Below are positions 57,318-64,000 of a DNA stretch of 64,000 nucleotides, one piece after another. Position numbers and translations under genes: made by a program. Every line of letters starts with the position of its first letter. Positions within the stretch are counted from its first letter, which is position 1. The stretch comes from Paralithodes platypus. Its lineage: Eukaryota; Arthropoda; Malacostraca; Decapoda; Lithodidae. The stretch covers positions 51,290,022 through 51,354,021 of the forward strand of contig CM064509.1 in the NCBI GenBank assembly GCA_032716605.1. The letters are read 5' to 3'. The notes under the pieces were generated by a model. The model made no database searches, was not told the DNA's origin, and saw only the letters and a list, made by a program, of their open reading frames with translations.

Positions 57318-57541
57318 TATACGAGCTGTGATACAATGCATAAGTGTTGTGATTAAAATTGATCTGTAGTAAGACCTACGGGAAATGTGGTTGAAGTACA
57401 ATGGATGTTGTACAACAATGGTTTCTTTCAGCTATGCGAGCTTTGATACAATGTATAGGTGTTGTAATTAAAATGTCTCTGTAGTAATGCCAACAGGAAA
57501 TGTTAAAGTACAATGAATGTAGTACAGCAATGGTTTCTTTC
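57318..57541 (+). repeat. Two direct copies of about 112 bp in the DIRS 3' region
   Basis: GAGCTGTGATACAATGCATA..CAACAATGGTTTCTTTCAG is repeated as GAGCTTTGATACAATGTATA..CAGCAATGGTTTCTTTCAG, directly in tandem after the recombinase stop. Non-coding. Confidence 0.85.
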
Positions 57542-57985
57542 AGTGGGATACACTGTTGAAGCAATTTAATTTTAAGACTTCTCGGTAGTTGCAACTCCGA
57601 TTAGCATTTTAGTAAGTACATCTGCGATAGTACAAGCATTTATTCTATTTTTGTGTCTAATTTTAAGGAATATGCACATTAGAATAATGGGGTTTATATG
57701 TGCACATGTAAACATACAGTTTTATTTTTCACCACTTAATTTAAGTGGGGTGCCTTTAACTTTCAGATCTGGGAACAGATTCTCATAGTTACTCCCTTTT
57801 TCCGCGAGCAGGCTTCTTTAAGCACGCCCCTGCTTGTACCCCTTTTTATATGTTGTATAAAGTCTATACATAATTATATAATTTTTACAAAGTAAGAATA
57901 CTATGTGGTTGTTTGATTATCTGCCTATTCTAATTGCAATGGTTATGATATGATTACGAATGTCCCCCTCCAGTCTTAGATATCA

Positions 57986-58093
57986 GGCATAATCGTCAAT
58001 GATGGAGGGGCCACTAATGAATTATAGGTTTGACTCCTGTAAGGAGATAAAGAAAACCTAATATTTAGTAGTGGCCCCGTAATCATTGACGAC
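57986..58093 (+). repeat. DIRS internal complementary region
   Basis: The left part (57986-58025, GGCATAATCGTCAATGATGG to CTAATGAATTAT) is complementary to the outer edge of the left terminal repeat. The right part (58026-58093, AGGTTTGACTCCTGTAAGGA to CCCGTAATCATTGAC) is complementary to the outer edge of the right repeat. In DIRS models this segment templates the joining of the ends in the circular intermediate. Confidence 0.9.
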
Positions 58094-58162
58094 TGGGGCC
58101 CTCCCGACCATCCCCTTTCCATTCGTTGATGTATTAAGGATTTTGTTATACTTGATATGTCA

Positions 58163-58502
58163 GTGAAGGAGGATTGATGCGCTTGTCAGCGTCTGGTCCA
58201 AGAATCCACAGAAGTACATCCACAGAAGATGGGAAGCTCATGAATAGTTATTCTTATTTTATATTTATTTTTTATTTTTTACGAAGTTTTTTCGTAGTGA
58301 GAACCCAATCATAAAGACAAACCATGAGTGATTTTGCGTGTGCTTATGATGAAGGTTCCTCTGAGCTCTGCGGCGGTAGATTCAAACTACGCGTATGAGC
58401 GTTTGAAGAGGTAGCCTTATGTAATAGGCATAATCGTCAATGATTACGGGGCCACTACTAAATATTAGGTTTTCTTTATCTCCTTACAGGAGTCAAACCT
58501 AT
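58163..58502 (+). repeat. DIRS right inverted terminal repeat
   Basis: Inverse of 49578-49886, plus about 30 extra outer bases ending TTACAGGAGTCAAACCTAT, which are matched only by the internal complementary region. Confidence 0.93.
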
Positions 58503-59106
58503 ATTATAGAATTATGCTCTCTTGTAGAATTGTTACATATATGTTGGTCAATGACGGATTTGTAATGTTTTAATACTACTTCTACTAATTTAAATACTGG
58601 GAATGTTGCATACTAAATCAGCAGTGATCACAATAAGCCGACCCTTACCAACATTTGTATTCGATTAATTTGCCATAATCTGTGTGTGTGTATTTTGACT
58701 ACATATGCTTTTAAATCGTTTCGTAAACAACCAATTAATTAAGTTTATTTGTCATGCCTTGTGGTAGGCTGAATTTGTTAAAGTAAAGGATGGACATTCG
58801 CTTTTTGTTCATGTGTATTGATTACTCTTTTCCTCGCCTAAACTATGTTTTACCTATCTTCATGGTAGTCTGACCATGAAAAAGTGCTAGAATATATCCC
58901 AGATAACATATAATTATTATAATAGTTTTCTTACCCTCTTTTGGATAATAATGTAAAGGTAATGGATGCATGATCAGACCACTAGCTACTTAACTGAGAA
59001 AAGAGGATGTTTCGAATTGTTATTATAATAAGCGCATACAGAAGGTTATAGAAATGGGTACAGTCATATTTTTCAGGATAAGTGGACAGTATAACCCATA
59101 TCTTAC
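58503..59106. other. No gene seen; likely intron of the antisense host gene near its end
   Basis: AT-rich with no recognised element. If the exon at 59107-59324 is real, this is the intron that follows it on the minus strand. Confidence 0.4.
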
Positions 59107-59324
59107 CTTGTGCAGAGGTATTGCCTTGTCCCCAGTCCATGAGTATAGTTCTTGGGCTACGTTTGAATTGGGGGTTCCTTGGTAGCGAGAGTGGGACCCC
59201 CAGGCTTGTACGGGGCCCCCCACAGTGTCCGGCGAGGGCCCGACGGACAACAGTTTACCGTAGGACCCCGCCACATCCTTCAGTCCCCCAGGATAAGTGC
59301 TCAACATCGTCCCCATCCCCATCT
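59107..59324 (-). CDS. Candidate host-gene coding exon (gene not recognised)
   Basis: Read on the minus strand, an acceptor (CCATGTTTCAG) precedes 59324 and a near-ideal donor (CACAAG|GTAAGA) follows 59107. The 218-bp exon is open in one frame: MGMGTMLSTYPGGLKDVAGS, YGKLLSVGPSPDTVGGPVQA, WGSHSRYQGTPNSNVAQELY, SWTGDKAIPLHK. It enters with two leading bases and exits in phase 0. GC content is clearly above the AT-rich surroundings, and the Gly/Ser/Pro-rich composition resembles a disordered part of a regulatory protein. The frame continues to 59023 through intron sequence. No other exon of this gene is visible in the window. I do not recognise the family. Confidence 0.6.
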
Positions 59325-60319
59325 CTGAAACATGGAGAAAGTATACATTAATGATTGATTAGATTTCTATTGAAACTTCAAAATATATGCTTATGCTGTG
59401 TGTGTAACTTGGAGTATATTCTTGCATGTGTGTTTGTGTTTGTGTTTATGTGTGTGTGTATGTGTGTGTGTCACCGTTTGTGCTGTGTATAGGTTTGTGT
59501 GTAGATAAATGAGAAAACAAACTTACATTATTATGACATACAATGTTCTTGATCACGTGTTCTAGTGACGTCACAAATGAAAATACGTACCACTTTTGAA
59601 GACAACAAGACTCTGAAGATATTTTGGGTATTCCAAAGCCTTTTATAATTTAAGCGTTATCATGACAGGCAATAGAGGTTAATCATGGATATATCTTCAT
59701 ATTACAAATAACATAATGAACATAATTGAGATATATGTAAGGAAAAAATAAAACATATTCTGAAGGGAAATCTTGCAACAGTGGCAGTTCGTCTATAAGG
59801 GCAGCAAGAGCTAGCAGTCTCGCTTAGCATTCTTTGCCAAGGCCAAATCATATGATTTAACTAGTTTTGCAGTTAAACTAAATGTTAAGTACGATTATTG
59901 TGCAACTAATTAGATTAACACAATCACTGTGGGTGACACATGGATACATCCTTAGTAAAAAACGACCAGACTGCGGGTGATGTACCCATACATTTCTGTA
60001 TTCATGGCTGAGTTGGTGGCACCGAGCCACTCCGCTTGTTGCTAGATGCTTCCATGAGGTTCTAAGCTTGCCACACATATTTATATCAGTCTGCTATATG
60101 CATTAGTTGAGAGAGGGTCTGTGTTCAAACAAGAGGTGTTTTAGAAGCTGAAGTACAATGAAAACAGGGCTACTTCTAAATGTATCTGTGACAGCTATAT
60201 ATCAGTTACGAATGCAAAATTAATTTCATGTTACAGGCCATAACTCATCCTGTCTTTTAAACACAAAACTTGATAATATAATGTACTTTTATTTGGTCAG
60301 GGCTATGGATATGGCACAT

Positions 60320-60322
<3 letters not shown>
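59325..60322. other. No gene seen; GT-rich microsatellite stretch
   Basis: TGTGTG-rich at 59397-59500. Probably the intron before the candidate exon on the minus strand. Confidence 0.4.

Positions 60323-60402
<80 letters not shown>
60323..60402. repeat. (TA)n array
   Basis: About 78 bases of pure TA. Confidence 0.97.
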
Positions 60403-60404
<2 letters not shown>

Positions 60405-60406
<2 letters not shown>

Positions 60407-60475
60407 GTACATAGTACTTAGCCAGAACATGTTTTTGTACTTCTAGGTACTTCTTCAATGGCAGGGAAGTGAATG
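60405..60475 (+). repeat. Dispersed repeat, copy 2, downstream of a TA array
   Basis: GTACATAGTACTTAGCCAGA through CAGGGAAGTGAATGAC matches 6598-6672. Confidence 0.7.
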
Positions 60476-60944
60476 ACATTTTTTGAATGAATGAATGAAT
60501 TATTGAATATAGAAAAGGTGGGTGAAAGTGAAAGAAGGGAAGTTTTTATTGGTGTAGTAATAGTGAAAGTGTTAAAATTGTTCTCAAGTTCAAGTTATAA
60601 GGATAGAAAGCGGGAGAAATAAGAGTATATAGGGTAAGTAAAAGTGTGGAAGTAATTGAAGGACAGTTGAAGTGAAAAGCTTGCAGGCGGTCTGCATTGC
60701 AAGTATTTAAATTTGATTTACATTATAGGCATTTCAGCTCATGCAACCTGTTAGTTAATCTGATTGAAAATGTATAAGCTTCCGGCAGGCAAGGGGGAGG
60801 GAATCGGCTACTTTCCCCATTATAATGTCTACTCAAGTCAAGCCGCCACTCCGTCATCCGTTCTATGATCCACGTTTTCCTCATCGTTGTTTCCCATTTC
60901 CTTAAAAACACACTCCATATACTTGACTTTGATTGCCAAGAATT
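60476..60944. other. No gene seen
   Basis: GAATGAATGAAT-like short repeat at 60486-60500. Otherwise unremarkable. Confidence 0.4.
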
Positions 60945-61232
60945 ATCTGCGTGCCCCCACGGGCCGCGGGCCCGAGGTTCACAGAGTGACCCCCCGGCCC
61001 AAGGTCTGCGAGGCCAGACTTCACAAGTTCTTGTCACATTAGGTGTTAAAAAATCTGCATGTCCCCGTGGGCCGCGGACACGAGGTTCACTAAGTGACTC
61101 TCGGGTCCGAGGTCCACAAGGCCAGAATCCACTAAGTTAAAGCATCTGCGTTTCCCCTCGGACCGCGGACCCGAGGTTCACAAAGTGACTCCCGGGCCTG
61201 AGGCTCGCAAGGCCAGATTTCATGTGATACCC
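60945..61232. repeat. GC-rich tandem repeat, three units of about 95-106 bp
   Basis: Units start ATCTGCGTG (60945), ATCTGCATG (61051) and ATCTGCGTT (61145). Each carries GGGCCGCGG-like and CCCGAGGTTCAC..GTGAC cores and ends AAGGCCAGA. CpG- and GC-rich against AT-rich flanks. Confidence 0.9.
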
Positions 61233-61394
61233 ACCCTGATTGCTGTAAGATATCTGCCTTTGGATCCCGGGACCAGGTGATCTAGCAACACACTGCAATC
61301 CCTGGGCCCACTGCTCTCAACATAAGGTTAAGATTAGTTTAGTTTATGGTTTACTGTAGCTTCTTGTCATTATCAACCTCTTGTGTATATAGGT

Positions 61395-61682
61395 GCTGGT
61401 TCACCTTGAGCTATTTTTTTAGAGAGCTTGGAAACCAAGCATGACTACCTTCCTCCTGGTTGTTATAAGATAGTTATATAAGGGGTTTTGGCGAGTCTCC
61501 AGTTTACTCCATATGTTTCTTGCTCTTTGGTACATTTTTACATTCATTGGTTTTATATCTGCTATGTTATGCAGTTCCTCTGTGTTATGTTGGTAGGGGT
61601 AATGAACGTCATAGGCGGATTTAATGCATTTATTTTGAAGCGATTGTAGGTGCAGCATTGGGTATTACTAATGGTATGCATA
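61395..61682 (-). mobile_element. Jockey-like LINE J, carboxy terminus (outer element, left part)
   Basis: The minus strand reads MLHLQSLQNKCIKSAYDVHY and ELHNIADIKPMNVKMYQRAR (61419-61658), the end of a Jockey-type ORF2. In a frame offset by one, HTISNTQ just upstream continues the P-P-I-P motif found at 63800-63815, so the outer element is split by the LINE at 61689-63792. Confidence 0.75.
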
Positions 61683-61684
61683 GG

Positions 61685-61688
<4 letters not shown>

Positions 61689-61719
<31 letters not shown>

Positions 61720-63792
61720 GACAATGAACGGAGGAAGGAAAAACACAGATAAAACAAAAAGGTCCATGTGCCTAAAGGCATCCTCCATTCATAAAATGTT
61801 TGTAACAACTGAATTTAAACATTTGTTGATTGTAAGTTTGTGGAAAGCAATTCGAGGGAAGTGAATTCCAAAGAGTAGTAGCTCTGGGGATAAATGAATT
61901 CTGATAAGCAGAAGTTCTGCATTGTGGAGGAGAAAGTGTAAATACATGGGCGCTCTCAGCTGCCCTAGTTCTACGGGGAAAGATGTGGAGAGGCGGCACA
62001 ATTGAAGCAAGTTCCTCGGAACAATTGCTGTGAAAATATCTGTAGAATAATGCAAGGGATGCAACGTTTCTTCGTATGGCTAATGTAGGAAGGTCCTGTG
62101 TGATTGCAGGGTTATTGATTAATCTAATAGCTTTATTTTGAATTTTGTCCAACTGCCTCAATGCAACCACTCCACTTCCACCCCACAGAGGTGAACAGTA
62201 ATCCATCTGAGAGCGCACATGACTTTTATATATTACGGCCAACTGCTCGTCAGTGAAGAATTCTCGAACTCTGTACAGGAGTCCCAGTTTTTTAGAGGCA
62301 TTCTTAGCAATGCTTCTAACATAATGTGTCCAGCTCAAGTTAGTAGTTAATGTTACACCGAGAATGTCAATACTAGGGGAAGTGGGAATATTTACATCAT
62401 TAAAAAATATATGGGAGTCAGTGAGATTCTGTCGGTTAGAAAATTGAATGTACTTGGTTTTCTGTGCATTAAAGGAAACTAGATTCTCTTGTCCCCATTC
62501 ATTAATTCTAGAAAGGTCCTGGTTCAGAGAAATTGCAGTGTTTATTTTTGAATTTATAAGATCGGGTTGGGTGAAAGAATTGGTAAATGTGAAGGAACTG
62601 TGGAGTGTTGAGTCATCTGCGTAGGAATGTATTGGATTATGAGTGGTAGATATGAGATCATTGATATGAATGAGGAACAGAGTTGGGGCCAAAACTGATC
62701 CCTGGGGAACACCAGCATTTATTGAGTGAAATTGAGAATAAAGGCCATCTACCATTACACGTATTTTTCTGTTATGAAGATAAGAAGAAATTAGTGGAAC
62801 TAATGATGCAAGGCCGTAGTGTGACATCTTCGACAATAAGGATTGATGCCAGACTCTATCAAATGCCTTTGATATATCCAGTGCTATTGTATGTGTTTCA
62901 CCATGTTGGTCTGTAGCTTGGTTGATTTGATGCGTAAGAAGGCAAAGAATGTCTGCAGTTGATAGACATCGTCTAAAACCATATTGCCTATCACTGATTA
63001 ATTTATTATTCTCCAGATGCTTAATTATGTGATTATTTAATATAATTTCAAAAACTTTGCCAAGAGTGGAAGTTATAGCTATTGGTCTGTAGTTTGATGG
63101 ATCTGAAGAGGCACCTTTTTTAGGAACTGGATGGATGTTTGCTTCTTTCCAGGGTACTGGGAAGCATGAGGTATGAGTACACAGACGGAAAATTTTTGCC
63201 AATACAGGAGCGAGCACCAAGGAGCAATTCTTAAGTACTATTGGAAGAATTTCATCTGGACCAGGAGCCTTATCTACTGAGAGATTCTGCAAAATAGTTT
63301 TGACATGTCTGGTGTGGATCTTAAGTGAGGGAATTTCAGGTGAATTAAAATTAAGTACAGGGACATCTTGATTTATTTCATCTAAGGTTGAGTTGGTGGA
63401 GAAAATATCTGCAAGAAGGTTAGCTTTACCTCGTGGGTCACTTACAAGATTGCCAGTCGGAGATTTTAATGGTGGAATGGATGAAGCAGTAGTGAAGTTG
63501 GATTTGAATGAGTTAAGAGTAGACCAAAATATTTTGTTATCATTTGGATTATTTAGAAGTTTATTTGCCTGCTTATGGAGAAAGTTTGATTTAGTTAGGT
63601 TTAATACAGTTTTGGCATGATTTCTGATGTTTCTAAAGTAATTGAAGGCTTCATGTGTTTTTGATCTTGTGTATGCATTGTAGGCTATTGCTTTTTGTTC
63701 AGTTACTCTAGCACAATTATGGTCAAACCATTTAGGTGAATTAGATCTTTTACTGTACTTTTGATGAGGAATAAAAGTTTCCATTCCAATTT
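61689..63792 (-). mobile_element. Jockey-like LINE (family A relative), 5' truncated, with intact RT frame
   Basis: The minus strand has an open frame to the stop at 61772 (679 codons including about 7 from the outer LINE). It covers the linker (GMETFIPHQKYSKRSNSPKW, LNLTKSNFLHKQANKL), RT start (SVDKAPGPDEILPIVLKNCS, SNYRPIAITSTLGKVFEIIL, DRQYGFRRCLSTADILC), [53 protein letters not shown] (catalytic Asp-Asp) and the carboxy terminus (RRNVASLALFYRYFHSNCSE). The 3' tail is poly(A), seen as T at 61687-61715. GGAATT at 61683-61688 and 63793-63798 is a plausible target duplication. The endonuclease is absent through 5' truncation. Confidence 0.92.
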
Positions 63793-63798
63793 GGAATT

Positions 63799-64000
63799 GG
63801 AGGGTATTCAATTATAGGTAAGACTAATGTCTTTATCAAGTGCATTTTTAGTTTGTTAGGTAAGTCTTTGAATCTGGAGAGAGATGCCAGGGCCTCCTTT
63901 CCCCTATTAATTTTGTTCTTTATGTGTGGTACAAGTCCTCTGGTGTTAATTGTTTGTCCCAGAATCTTTCCCTCCCTAGTCTGTCTGAGCAACTCCCCAT
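63799..64000 (-). mobile_element. Jockey-like LINE J, RT-downstream part (outer element, right part, cut by window edge)
   Basis: The minus strand reads LGQTINTRGLVPHIKNKINR, GKEALASLSRFKDLPNKLKM and HLIKTLVLPIIEYPPIP, the thumb and connection region of a Jockey-type ORF2. It is interrupted after PPIP by the inserted LINE and continues at 61682. The 5' part lies beyond the window. Confidence 0.8.

Larger units (their letters stand above)
49578..58502 (+). mobile_element. DIRS1-like tyrosine-recombinase retrotransposon, structurally complete
   Basis: It carries inverted terminal repeats (49578-49886 and 58163-58502), an internal complementary region (57986-58093) that matches the outer edges of both termini, and the gene order gag, RT/RNase H, tyrosine recombinase, all on the plus strand. 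This is the defining layout of DIRS1-type elements, which insert through a circular intermediate using a recombinase in place of an integrase. No target duplication is expected and none is seen. Gag and the RT amino terminus carry indels, so this copy is likely inactive or recently decayed. Confidence 0.93.

Overview
The window is animal nuclear DNA. It holds no operons or compact genes and is built almost entirely of retrotransposons, MITE-like elements, SINEs, satellites and very long (TA)n, (CT)n and (CA)n microsatellites. A complete DIRS1-like tyrosine-recombinase element, a Penelope-like element with GIY-YIG endonuclease, Jockey- and CR1-type LINEs, Ty3/Gypsy remnants and tRNA-derived SINEs fit an arthropod. 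A decapod crustacean is my best inference (DIRS1-like elements are known to be widespread there), but no single-copy species marker is present.

Layout. 1-4015: right end of a TTAA element, antisense Jockey-like LINE (family A, copy A1), then sense CR1-like LINE B1. 5062-6450: 63-bp tandem repeat and microsatellites. 6990-12740: antisense LINE X with a CCCH-finger ORF1, split by LINE A2, itself split by two SINEs. 13340-19600: LINE fragments C1, A3 and D, an inverted SINE, and a Penelope element in inverted halves. 19735-24620: decayed Ty3/Gypsy element with a 3' LTR. 25695-29424: TATA- and Y-box-containing promoter and a single-exon cold-shock-domain gene, broken by a 2.4-kb TIR element that carries a 171-bp satellite. 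31263-37745: LINE C2, tRNA-type SINE pair, and LINE A5 with a TTAA insertion. 39033-46975: one family-A LINE split into A6 and A7 by about 5 kb of later insertions (SINE-like element, TTAA MITE, CR1 element B2 with tandem 5' repeats and an ORF1-ORF2 fusion). 48218-49577: MITE, SINE and LINE A8. 49578-58502: DIRS1-like element with inverted termini, internal complementary region, gag, RT/RNase H and tyrosine recombinase. 59107-59324: the best candidate host exon, antisense, with consensus splice sites. 61395-64000: LINE inserted in a Jockey-like LINE with a visible target duplication.

How they relate. Most coding capacity belongs to mobile elements, and nesting gives relative ages: outer LINEs X, A6/A7 and J are older than the inserted A2, B2 and inner LINE; SINEs, MITEs and the DIRS element sit on top. 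The DIRS element is the most intact, though its gag and RT amino-terminal frames carry indels. Host signal is limited to the disrupted cold-shock-domain gene and one exon of an unrecognised antisense gene. The least described features are TTAA-flanked elements whose termini share a CCC start and a CpG palindrome, the transposon-borne dimeric satellite, and the long open frame that overlaps the DIRS RT and leads into the recombinase.
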